64,000 bases of DNA, taken from positions 682,001 through 746,000 of the forward strand of contig NC_012861.1 of the NCBI RefSeq assembly GCF_000026945.1. Reading direction: 5' to 3'. Position numbers and translations under genes: made by a program. The notes beneath the pieces were generated by a model. The model had not been told where the DNA came from and did not search any database. It worked only from the letters and a program-made list of their open reading frames with translations. Source of the DNA: Candida dubliniensis CD36. Taxonomy: Eukaryota; Ascomycota; Pichiomycetes; Serinales; Debaryomycetaceae. Shown here piece by piece: positions 20,245-30,300 of the stretch; the stretch's first letter is position 1, and each line of letters begins with the position of its first letter.

Positions 20245-21906
20245 ATGAAGTTCTCGACAGTTTTTACGGCTGCCTTTGCAATGGGCACTGTTGTGCTGGC
20301 ACAGCAAGTTGTCACACCAGCATCTGATCCTTTAGCCTTGGAATTAACTGAAAGAAATTTAGATGGTCTTTACGAATTACAAGAAAGAGATTTATTTTCT
20401 GTTGTTGAGGGGTTATTTAGTAGCATCAACTACACTAGCATTTTGGATTCCATCGACTTTGAATCAATTGCTGGATGGACAAATAATTTGTTGGTTGAAA
20501 ACAATAATATAGAATATTTGGATGACATCTTGAACTTTTTAGGTGACACAGATTTAGTTCCATTTGCCATCAGTTATCTTTTGAGCAATAACGAAACAAG
20601 AGGCATTATTGGGGAAGTTGTAATCGACGCTTTACCACTTATCAAAGATATTGATCCAACTCCAATTTTTGTTGCGTTGAAGAATTCGGGATTGGCATAT
20701 GTTTTGGTCGCTGATTTGATTAAAAATCCAAACACAATTCCATTTGTTAAACAAGTTGTTGTTGATTTGTTGGATGAAGGTTCCTTTGGCTTGGGTGATT
20801 TGTTTGGGGGATCTTCTGACGCTACAACTACTGCTGTTGCCATTGACTCATTAACCACAATCAATACAAACATAGATTTAACTGTTGCTGCTGCACCAGC
20901 AACTGTCGCTCAATCCATTGGAAGTATTGATACTTCTTCGTTAGCTGTACTTTTTTCTGAAGCTAGAACTGCAAATGGAAATGGTGCTACTAAAGTTGCT
21001 AATACTGTTTCGGTAACAGCCCAAGTCACTAATGTTGCTACTAATGCCAAGGCTACTACTGCTGTTGCGACCGGTGAAATAAACTATAGTGGTATTACTG
21101 GTCCAGCCTACGAATCTGTACCACCAACTCAATTTGGTGCTGTGCCCACTTCCATTAATTACTCTGCTTTGTCTCAAATCACTGGTGCTTTAAGAAAAAG
21201 AGAATACAACGATGCTGTTGAATCTGCTTTAAGAGAAATGCAGAAAAGAGAAGAAGGGATCGATGACGTAGAAATTGCTTTGAGAAAAATGAAGAGAGAC
21301 AACATTGAAGATTTGTTGACCACAATTTTTTCATCGGTTGCTAGATCCAATTTATTAAACACAACTATTCAATATTTGGTGACGGATCAACGATTTGAAA
21401 GCACCGTTGTTGAAATTTTACAAGGTGTATTTGAAAATATCGGATCCACTTTAACTGGTGTTTTGGACACTGATTGGTCTGCCTTACAACCCTTAGTTAG
21501 CTCCTTATTGAACTCTGGTTTATTAACAGACTTTATTAGCAGAGCCTTTAACGATGATGAATTAAAAGCTGCACTTTGGAATGATATTTCCCTGATTTTC
21601 AAAAGAGACATGGCCTTCAGAGATGAAATTGTAAAACGTTCTAATGGTACCATTACCTCCTTGCCAGTTTCAGATTTCATTACTGGTGCTGCAACTGCAA
21701 CTTCGGCATTAGATGGTGCTAATGGCACACTTTCTTCCTTAGACGTTACTGCATTCATCAACACTGTTTCACATTCTTTTACTACTTCCAATGCTTCTAG
21801 CAGTGCTGTTATTACTATACAATCTGACAATGCCGGTTCTTCTTTTGGATCTGGGTTCTACTCAACTATTTTTGCTGTTTTTGGATTGTTTGCAATGATG
21901 ATTTAA
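20245..21906 (+). CDS. Putative secreted GPI-anchored protein with regularly spaced Kex2-type sites
   Basis: A 553-residue surface protein I cannot name. It starts with a signal peptide (MKFSTVFTAAFAMGTVVxA, then QQ); codon 18 is CTG, so the residue before the cleavage-site Ala is Ser in this clade, which suits signal peptidase. The C-terminus is a GPI-type signal: small residues (SDNAGSSFGSG) followed by a hydrophobic tail FYSTIFAVFGLFAMMI. The body has two related helical/Leu-rich halves (about 50-185 and 355-450) around a Thr/Ala-rich linker. Lys-Arg pairs at 318-319, 334-335 and 350-351 are spaced exactly 16 residues, and more lie at 453-454 and 464-465. This suggests processing in the secretory pathway into short acidic/amphipathic peptides. 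Several Asn-X-Ser/Thr sites are present. Function unknown; resemblance to opaque-phase or cell-wall proteins of Candida is a guess. Confidence 0.75.
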   Translation: MKFSTVFTAAFAMGTVVLAQQVVTPASDPLALELTERNLDGLYELQERDLFSVVEGLFSSINYTSILDSIDFESIAGWTNNLLVENNNIEYLDDILNFLGDTDLVPFAISYLLSNNETRGIIGEVVIDALPLIKDIDPTPIFVALKNSGLAYVLVADLIKNPNTIPFVKQVVVDLLDEGSFGLGDLFGGSSDATTTAVAIDSLTTINTNIDLTVAAAPATVAQSIGSIDTSSLAVLFSEARTANGNGATKVANTVSVTAQVTNVATNAKATTAVATGEINYSGITGPAYESVPPTQFGAVPTSINYSALSQITGALRKREYNDAVESALREMQKREEGIDDVEIALRKMKRDNIEDLLTTIFSSVARSNLLNTTIQYLVTDQRFESTVVEILQGVFENIGSTLTGVLDTDWSALQPLVSSLLNSGLLTDFISRAFNDDELKAALWNDISLIFKRDMAFRDEIVKRSNGTITSLPVSDFITGAATATSALDGANGTLSSLDVTAFINTVSHSFTTSNASSSAVITIQSDNAGSSFGSGFYSTIFAVFGLFAMMI

Positions 21907-22634
21907 GATTTTTTTTAAAAAAATATGCCATTCAAATAAGTACGGCAGCAAAAACAAAAAAAAAAAAAAAAATAGACACATTCCATAATTATTCCTTTTT
22001 ACTTCCTCGTTACACATACATATACCTGTTTTTCGTTATTTAGTTATTTAGAACACCCAAATCTAATGTATATTGTTTTTGAAAAAAAATATGTGGGGGC
22101 GTCTTGAACCAAGGCAATACCAATAACAGAAATTGTATAGCACAACACAAAAACGATAATTTTGGTGATGAGAGCAAATTTCTGTTTTTCCGAGAAGCAA
22201 ATGGAACAACTATGGTTGAAGGCGAAGTGGGGGCATATGTTTATTAATACGACTACACATATATAGCCCTCTATTAATTTTTTTTTTTGTTTTTCGAAGA
22301 TATGAGAGGGCGTCTCTCTACTGGGATGTTGCCCTAATTTATGAACTTTTTGGAGTTCTTTGTTAATTGTGTGTTTGCCGTTTCCTTTTCTTCGGTAATT
22401 TTTCTATTTTTTTTTGTTTTTCCACTACCTTGTCCTCCCCTCTTGCCTTTCTTTTTTCCTTCCTTGGATCATCAAACGAAGAAAAGTTGAAATACACAGA
22501 GTAGGCTATAGTAGCAACTAAAAACCTTTTTTTTTTGATTCTCTTTTTTTTTTTTTTCCTCCCCTTCTTCCTTCTTTCTTTCTGATGGTTCCGTCCCTGT
22601 TTTCCTTAGTGAAATTTAACATCACACTTAAACA
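21907..22634. promoter_or_regulatory. Upstream region of AMD1
   Basis: 728 bp. GTGGGGGC occurs twice on the same strand (22093-22100 and 22227-22234), the first preceded by an A/T stretch, which fits the yeast Mig1 consensus (AT-rich then S-Y-GGGG). gggcgtct is also repeated (22097-22104, 22318-22325). Long T and C/T tracts at 22528-22590 precede the gene. TATA-like tatata is near 22260. Confidence 0.5.
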
Positions 22635-24968
22635 ATGACGGGGAAATCAACTTTAAGTATGCTGTTGGAAAACTCTCATCAATTGGATGACAACGAAAAC
22701 GTGTTGTACTCCATGTCAGATGAAGATGATGATTATCAGCACCATTTCCATCAAGACAGCGATGAGGACGAATTGCCCAAATCATTCAACTCGGCCCACT
22801 TTTCAATTTCTGAAGACAGGTTTATGAAAGATCATGATTTGAAAGTAAAGGCTTTTGAGGCGTTGCATAACAATAGCAGTAATAATAACAATAATAGTCA
22901 AACCCAAACTTTTTCACCTCAGTCTCCTAAACTAACTACAATTAGAAGAAGATCATCTATTATTGACATGCCACAAAGAGTAAACAACTTTAATCCAACC
23001 AGCCCCCAAAACAAGTTTGGTCAAAATTTTGCTACTGATCCCAATGCCTTGCCAGAGGAATACCCTTCAGATGAGCTAATTGAGTTTTACCAAAATGTGA
23101 AAAAATGCTTAGACTTTAGACACAAGTATTTAGATTTATCGTTACAAACACCAGAACTGTCTAATCCCAAAAACCAGCCAGATTGGAAAATCTATCCGCC
23201 ACCTCCAAAACCTACATATAAATCTAAAAATAGATTCAATCAAATTCCTAGAGAATCCGACGATGACGAAGAAGAGGAATTCGACTTTAATAAGTGTGAA
23301 ATTCCAAATATCATAGATAGCCCTTATTATTTTGGCCTTGATGACGAAGACGTTTATCAAGTGCACGAGAAAAAAACAGATAAGACATTGGTCAAGATTC
23401 CCAATTTGCATGATTACTACTCGGACTTGAATACAATTTCGAAAATATCTTCTGATGGACCTTCAAAGTCTTTTGCATACAAGAGGTTGCAATATTTAGA
23501 AGCGAAATGGAACATGTATTACTTGTTGAACGAGTTTGAGGAAACAAAACAATCCAAACGTAATCCACACAGAGACTTCTACAATGTCCGTAAAGTTGAT
23601 ACACATATCCACCACTCTGCTTGCATGAACCAGAAGCATTTATTACGGTTCATTAAATATAAATTGAAGACGGAACCTGACAAGCAAGTCATTTTCAGAG
23701 ATGGCAAGATTTTGACATTGGCAGAAGTGTTCAAATCGTTGAATTTAACAGCGTACGATTTGTCTATTGATACTTTGGATATGCATGCGCACACCGATAC
23801 TTTCCACAGATTTGATAAATTCAATTTAAAGTACAACCCAATAGGCGAGTCCAGATTGAGGGAGATATTTTTGAAGACTGACAACTTTGTTGATGGGAAA
23901 TATTTGGCAGAAATAACCCAACAAGTTATGGAGGATTTAGAAAGCTCCAAGTATCAAATGAATGAATTGAGGATTTCCATTTATGGAAGGTCCATCCATG
24001 AGTGGGACAAATTGGCAGCTTGGGTTATTGACAACAAATTATTCAGCCACAATGTTAGATGGTTAATACAAGTGCCAAGATTGTATGATATTTATAAGAA
24101 GAATGGCAATGTTAGGTCCTTTCTTGATATTATGAAAAATGTTTTCGAACCATTGTTTGAGGTCTCGCTTAATCCAAAATCACACCCAAAGCTATATGTG
24201 TTTTTGCAAAGAGTAGTTGGATTTGACTCCGTTGATGATGAATCCAAGTCTGAAAAACCAATACAATCGCGCAAATATCCGCCGGCCAGTGAATGGAACT
24301 CCATTTCCAACCCGCCCTATTCCTATTATTTGTACTATCTTTATGCAAATATTGCCAGCTTGAATAATTTGAGAATGAAAAATAATATGAATACATTTGT
24401 GTTGAGACCACATTGTGGTGAAGCTGGTGATCCAGAGCACTTGATTAGTGCATTTCTAACCTCGTACGGAATTTCGCATGGTATTTTATTGAGAAAAGTG
24501 CCATTCATTCAGTACTTGTATTACCTAGACCAGATTGGGTTGGCCATGTCACCGCTTTCTAACAATGCGTTATTTTTGACTTATGATAAGAATCCTTTCT
24601 ACAACTTTTTCAAAAAGGGGTTGAATGTATCATTGTCCACAGATGACCCATTACAGTTCTCATACACAAAAGAACCTTTGATAGAAGAGTATTCTGTTGC
24701 AGCACAAATTTACAAGTTGTCTGGTGTCGACATGTGTGAATTGGCTAGAAACTCGTGTTTACAGAGTGGATGGGAAGCAAATATCAAGAAGCACTGGCTA
24801 GGTAAAAACTATATGAAGGGGGGTGTTGAAGGAAATGACATTGAGAAAACCAATGTTCCTGATATCAGAGTGGCATTCAGAGAAGATGCATTGCAATCAG
24901 AGAAAAACTTGGTGAAATATTATAATGGATTGCACAGAAAACTGCTGGATGCAAATTCTGCGACGTAA
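22635..24968 (+). CDS. AMD1: AMP deaminase
   Basis: Deaminates AMP to IMP, part of purine salvage and adenylate-charge control. The protein is 777 residues (yeast about 810). The N-terminal 200 residues are acidic, Asn-rich and poorly conserved, as usual. The catalytic amidohydrolase barrel starts with the zinc-binding HxH (H324, H326 in [12 protein letters not shown]), continues through [11 protein letters not shown] (zinc His and catalytic Glu), and ends with [10 protein letters not shown], where D670 is the metal ligand and D671 lies beside it. The [11 protein letters not shown] and LRPHCGEAG blocks are diagnostic for AMP rather than adenosine deaminase. An in-frame CTG near codon 14 would be Ser. 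Confidence 0.95.
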   Translation: MTGKSTLSMLLENSHQLDDNENVLYSMSDEDDDYQHHFHQDSDEDELPKSFNSAHFSISEDRFMKDHDLKVKAFEALHNNSSNNNNNSQTQTFSPQSPKLTTIRRRSSIIDMPQRVNNFNPTSPQNKFGQNFATDPNALPEEYPSDELIEFYQNVKKCLDFRHKYLDLSLQTPELSNPKNQPDWKIYPPPPKPTYKSKNRFNQIPRESDDDEEEEFDFNKCEIPNIIDSPYYFGLDDEDVYQVHEKKTDKTLVKIPNLHDYYSDLNTISKISSDGPSKSFAYKRLQYLEAKWNMYYLLNEFEETKQSKRNPHRDFYNVRKVDTHIHHSACMNQKHLLRFIKYKLKTEPDKQVIFRDGKILTLAEVFKSLNLTAYDLSIDTLDMHAHTDTFHRFDKFNLKYNPIGESRLREIFLKTDNFVDGKYLAEITQQVMEDLESSKYQMNELRISIYGRSIHEWDKLAAWVIDNKLFSHNVRWLIQVPRLYDIYKKNGNVRSFLDIMKNVFEPLFEVSLNPKSHPKLYVFLQRVVGFDSVDDESKSEKPIQSRKYPPASEWNSISNPPYSYYLYYLYANIASLNNLRMKNNMNTFVLRPHCGEAGDPEHLISAFLTSYGISHGILLRKVPFIQYLYYLDQIGLAMSPLSNNALFLTYDKNPFYNFFKKGLNVSLSTDDPLQFSYTKEPLIEEYSVAAQIYKLSGVDMCELARNSCLQSGWEANIKKHWLGKNYMKGGVEGNDIEKTNVPDIRVAFREDALQSEKNLVKYYNGLHRKLLDANSAT

Positions 24969-25264
24969 GAGCATAAGGAGTGCTATGCGCATAAAAATGA
25001 TGTAAAAAAAAAAAAAAAATATCTATCCTGACACACCATACCACATAGAAGAAAAGACAAACATACAACTCTATAATAATAATTCTCTAGTACTGTTATT
25101 GATAAAGTGAAATAGGTTGTTGGTATAAAATAGAATGAACTTTTTTGTTGGGGTAAAAAAAAAAAAAAAAAAAAGCTCTCTATTTGTATCTTTTTTGAAT
25201 ATTGTTAACACGAATTTCTTCTATCCTCTTTTCGAATCTACAGTTTAATAAAAGTATAAGGACT
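24969..25264. other. Intergenic region AMD1-THI20
   Basis: 296 bp with A14 (25003-25019 region) and A18 (25157-25174 region) runs. In frame with the downstream gene the sequence is open from just after a TGA at 25196-25198, so a 5' extension of the THI20-type protein from a non-ATG codon is possible (see findings). Confidence 0.5.
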
Positions 25265-26989
25265 ATGGCCACCAAAATAATTCAGCTAAAGGAACCAGTC
25301 TTATCACTTCCTAAAGTAGATCTCAAGGCTGTTATGACAATTGCTGGCAGCGATTCGTCAGGAGGAGCTGGGATTGAGGCGGATTTGAAGACATTTAATG
25401 CGTTTGGTGTATATGGATTGACTTGTATAGCAGCATTAACTGCTCAGAATACAACCGGTGTTCGAAGATTTGATAAAACTTCACAAAGGCTAATAAAGGA
25501 AATTTTAGCAGCTAATTTGGAGGACATGTTGTATGGATACACACGGGAAACTGCCCCTTTGAAAGTAATCAAGACCGGAATGCTCACAAATGAATCAATT
25601 GCCGAATTAATCGATCAAATGCCAAGAATAAACGAGTATAATGTGAAGTTGATTGTGGATCCTGTTATGGTTAGCACATCGGGATCAAAATTATCAGACG
25701 ACAAAGGCATGAAACTATGTGTTGAAAAATTGATGAATCAGGCGTTTTTGGTAACACCCAATTTTCCCGAAGCATTGGCATTATATGAGTTGACAAATCG
25801 CGTTGATAGAAAAATAACTATACATTCAATGTATGATTTCATTGACTTTGTAATCTCACTACAAAAGTCTTTGGGATGCAAAAACATACTTGTTAAAGGT
25901 GGACATATTCCTTTTACCGAAAACAATCAACCAGCAACAGATTATAACAATAATAATACCCAAATCAGAGATGTATTATATGAAAGCGAACATGAAAGAG
26001 TTACAGTCTTTGAATCTACGTATATTGATTCGAAGGATAACCATGGCAGTGGATGCACTTTGGCATCAGCAATTTCAGCTAATATTACCAAGGGTTTGCT
26101 GTTGGAAGATTCAATTTTGATATCAATCGATTTCATTCATCGTGGAATGATTAGTCTGGAAAATAAGTTAGGCTTTGGTAGTGGTCCGTTGAACCATACA
26201 ATTGCTCCTGCCCATGTTGCCAGTTCTATTATCAAGACCACAGAAAGTATTGTTGGACAAATGGCAAATCAGTCTGGAAAGTTCTTAGATTACCTTATTA
26301 ATCATCCAGATGTAAAGAACAATTGGAGAAAGTACACGGAGCACAGGTTTGTCAAAGATCTAGCAGAAAACAATCTTCCATTTAACAAATTCTTGTATTT
26401 TCTTAAACAGGATTACCATTACCTAGTGAACTATGCTCAAATGCACGGCCTTGCTGCTTCATTGGCACCAACATATCAGCAAACGCATGCACAAGCAACA
26501 ATTATCGCTGAAATAGTGGAGGAAATAGAAAGACATAAACAGAAACTTTCAGCAACATACAATATCAATTACGAGACTGATTTGGATTTGGATTTAGAAT
26601 TATCACCAGGACCCGCCTGCTTGGCATACTGCAACTACTTGCTTGAAGTTGGCAAAAAAGAAGACTTTTTGGGTCTTAAAGTTGCTCTTGCGCCCTGTTT
26701 ACATGGGTATTCTGAGGCCGCTATTAAAGGTCAAAAAATACGTAGACACCAGGTAAATTTTGGAGTTGTTAATAAAGAAGAAGCTGCAGTATATCAAACT
26801 TGGTTAGACGATTACACGTCAGATTGGTACACGCATGCAGAATCAGAAGGAAGAATGGCCCTACAGCTGTTGATCAAATCAATGCTGCCAAACGAAAAAA
26901 GAGTAGAAGAATTGGTTCAAATTTTTAATAAAGTCACCTTATTGGAAATTGACTTCTGGAATGAGGTCTTGAATATAGAAAATTCTTGA
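25265..26989 (+). CDS. THI20: HMP/HMP-P kinase fused to TenA-type thiaminase II (Thi20 family)
   Basis: Bifunctional thiamine-pathway enzyme. The N-terminal half (about 25-290) is a ThiD/ribokinase-fold hydroxymethylpyrimidine kinase: [20 protein letters not shown] at the start, [21 protein letters not shown], and the anion-hole motif [12 protein letters not shown]. The C-terminal half (about 345-574) is a TenA/thiaminase II domain: [45 protein letters not shown] (family catalytic Cys) and [13 protein letters not shown]. The ThiD-TenA fusion is the fungal Thi20/21/22 form. The first ATG is 25265 (MATKII), giving 574 residues; 21 further codons are open upstream from a TTG. Which Thi20 paralogue it equals cannot be decided. 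Confidence 0.92.
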   Translation: MATKIIQLKEPVLSLPKVDLKAVMTIAGSDSSGGAGIEADLKTFNAFGVYGLTCIAALTAQNTTGVRRFDKTSQRLIKEILAANLEDMLYGYTRETAPLKVIKTGMLTNESIAELIDQMPRINEYNVKLIVDPVMVSTSGSKLSDDKGMKLCVEKLMNQAFLVTPNFPEALALYELTNRVDRKITIHSMYDFIDFVISLQKSLGCKNILVKGGHIPFTENNQPATDYNNNNTQIRDVLYESEHERVTVFESTYIDSKDNHGSGCTLASAISANITKGLLLEDSILISIDFIHRGMISLENKLGFGSGPLNHTIAPAHVASSIIKTTESIVGQMANQSGKFLDYLINHPDVKNNWRKYTEHRFVKDLAENNLPFNKFLYFLKQDYHYLVNYAQMHGLAASLAPTYQQTHAQATIIAEIVEEIERHKQKLSATYNINYETDLDLDLELSPGPACLAYCNYLLEVGKKEDFLGLKVALAPCLHGYSEAAIKGQKIRRHQVNFGVVNKEEAAVYQTWLDDYTSDWYTHAESEGRMALQLLIKSMLPNEKRVEELVQIFNKVTLLEIDFWNEVLNIENS

Positions 26990-27352
26990 AAATCAAGAGG
27001 CAAGATACATAAATCATTTAAACTGTGAATAGGAATAACATATTTATGTTTGTGTCACGTTTTTTTTTTTTTTTTTTTTTTTTTTTTTCTCAACGTCTTC
27101 TTTCCGATTTCTTTCCTGACTTGTTCTCTCTTGTCCAAATTTTTTTTATTTTTGCTGTGCTTCGCCCAATTCATTTTCTCGTTTTCCCTTTTCCCTTTTC
27201 CATTTTTTTTTTTTCCCGTGCCATGACTGATTCTCATTTTTCTCGTTGACTTTTCCTTTCTTTGATTCTACCAATAGTTAATTCACCTTAAATTTTGTGT
27301 GTTGTTCATTTTTGCCAAATCCCAATTTCACGTAATTAATTAACATTGAGTG
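26990..27352. promoter_or_regulatory. Upstream region of PAN1 with a T29 tract
   Basis: 363 bp. It holds an uninterrupted T run at 27060-27088 (29 nt) followed by about 170 bp of pyrimidine-rich DNA with further T-tracts (27137-27145, 27202-27213). This is a strongly nucleosome-excluding promoter-type sequence. Minus-strand Lys-rich open frames here are artefacts of the tract. Confidence 0.6.
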
Positions 27353-30300
27353 ATGTATAACCCGTATCAGCAACAACAAGGTATGGGGTACAATCCCCAA
27401 CAACAGACTGGGTATGGGTACAATAATTACCAGATGCCTCAGCAACCCCAATTCAACCAACAACCAATGTATCCTCAGGCAACTGGTTTTGTTCCTCAAC
27501 AGCCTAACCTATATGGATCGAATTTCCAGGCCAGTGGTGCTGGTGGCATGGCTTCACAACAGACTGGATTCACACAACAGCAAACCATTCAACCACAACA
27601 AACCGGATACATTCAAACACAGCCTACCGGATTCGGTGGAGCTGCACCAATTGTAACTGAAAATAGCGAGTTGAAAATTCCAAGTATTAGATTGTCGTTC
27701 ATTTCTGCGGAGGATCAAAAGAAGTTTGAACATTTGTTTCGAACTGCAGTTCCGAAGGGTGAGCAATCCATTAGTGGTGATTCAGCCAGTGGCATTTTAT
27801 TGAGATCTGGGTTGTCTGCGGTGACATTGGCGGAAATTTGGAATTTGTCTGATCTTGATAAAACTGGATCCTTATTGTTTCCAGAGTTTGCCTTGAGTTT
27901 GCATTTATGTAGCATGGCGAAAAGAGGAGAATCATTACCAGGTGTACTTCCAGAAAAGTGGTTAAATGAAGTGAGAAGTTTTGTTGATCAGATCAATTTT
28001 ACAGTTCCTGATGATCCGTCGAAAATTTTAGCTAACACCCCGTTTGCAAATTTTGCTCCTAAAAGGGAATCGGATTGGTTGGCCCCTCAATCCACTGGAT
28101 ATTTACAGAATCAAATGGCTGCTCCACCAATGACATCTTTTCAGCCACAAGTCACTGGATATGGTGGACAGGGGTTGGTTTCGCAGACAACAGGAGGTGT
28201 ACCAATGCCATCCACGACATTTGGAAATACTGCCCCCGGATTGACAGCGCAAAGGACAGGTGGTGGCACGTTAATTCCCTTACAACCCCAACAGACCGCT
28301 GGCTTGATTCCAGCTCAAAAAACTGGACCTTTAAACCCTCAATCCACTGGGTTTAATCAACCAATTTTACAACAACAAAGAACTGGTGGATTACCTCAAC
28401 AACTTACCGGCTATCAGAGCCAGCAGTCACAGCAACAAAGAACTGGTGGTTTCCCACAAGTTCGATCTCAACCGACTGGCAGCTTTGTACCACAAACTTC
28501 TTTCCAGCAACCTCAACTTGTTTCGCAGAGAACAGGCCCATTACAGGGTCAACCTACTGGTCCATTGCAAGCCCAACCTACTGGTAGACCAGGTGAATGG
28601 GGTTTTGTTTCAATGCCAACAGGCGGTATTCCTGGTTTGAATGCAATGCAGCAACATTTTTTGCCAAACACTCAATTACCAACATCCAATTTACATAGTG
28701 CTATGGATAATAAATTGAAAGAAAATGTCACTTGGGCGATCACTAAACAAGAGAAACAAATTTACGATGGTCTTTTCCAAGCATGGGACAGCCAAAAGAA
28801 AGGATATGTTGATTCAAATGTTGCATTAAATGTTTTTACAAAATCTGGTTTGAGTAGATCTGACTTGGAAAGTATTTGGACATTGGTAGATACAGATGAC
28901 ACTGGAAAATTGAATAAAAATCAATTTGCCGTAGCAATGCATCTTATTTATCGGAGATTGAATGGTTATGATATACCATTGAGACTACCCCCTGAGTTAA
29001 TTCCTCCAGCTGACAGAACATTGAAGGATACTATGGATTCATTAAAAAATTCATTGAAAGGTGGTGTCAACAATAAGCCAACCAAGCCACCTAAACCACA
29101 ATCCAAACCAGACGGAACTAGGTTTAAAAATGATGATAACAATTTTGGGTATGTTTCCAATGCTCGTCACAGAAGGAAGAGTACAGCTGACGAATCTCAC
29201 AAATCAAGTGTAAAATCATCATCTGATTATGATTTATCTATTGAAGATATGAAAAAGTTAATTCATGAGAAACGAATTTTGTTAGATGCTTTAGATACCG
29301 AAGATCAAGCCAATAATTATTCAAGATCAAGCTCCTCAGTACACGAAAGGCAAATAATTGAAAACTTGAAAAAAGAGATTATGGCTGTACAGACTAAGCT
29401 AGACGAAACAGGAAGTACTGGTCCTTCAACTGACGAACGTAACAAACTATTGGCTACTTTGGACCACTTGACAAGAGATATAGTTCCTAAGCTAATCTCG
29501 GATATACACAAAGTTAATCAGGAAATTTCCAGGAAGAAAACAGAAGTGTTCAAATTAGAATTAATGAAGAAGAACCCATCTTGGAATCCAGAAGACAATG
29601 AGCTGCAAATCCAAGGAACTGGTCCTAATGGCGAGGTAACAGATTACGATAGAATCAAATACCAGTCTCGTCAAAAATTGAAGCAAAGAATGGCTGCTTT
29701 GACCGGTAAATCTACGGGAGGGAATTCTGATTTGGATTTGGAATTGAAGCAAGCTACAGAGAAAGCACAGAATGAAGCATCTCGTCAATCAGAGATGATA
29801 CAGGATATTGCCACGGGAATCAAAACAATGGAGGATGAGTGTGCTGCCAAATTAAGTTCCTCTGTGACTGCTGATGTTGGACATGAGAAATGGGAACAAG
29901 GAAAGGGTATTTCAGCTGAAGTAGCCAAATTTGTGAGAGAATTGGAGGCATTTTCCAAAGAGCAAAGGCGTAACATTACTCAATCACAAAATCAGCAACA
30001 AACACGAGAACCATTGTCCAAACAAAATACTGATACATCTTCTGTGTCTGATACCAGTAAAGTAAAACCAGCTTATACTACGCCAGAAGAAAGAGCAGCT
30101 TATATTAAACAACAGGCTGAGAAGAGAATGAATGAGCGGTTGGCCAAGCTTGGTATTACCAGGAAGAATAAGTCAGCTGAACTGAAACCAACTTCAGAGT
30201 CAGGATATGCTAGAGATCATTCTCCTGTCCCAAAAACTGAATCCAAACCGGTTATAAGAGACTCCAATCCAATTGAGGAGCAGAAACCAAAACTTGATTC

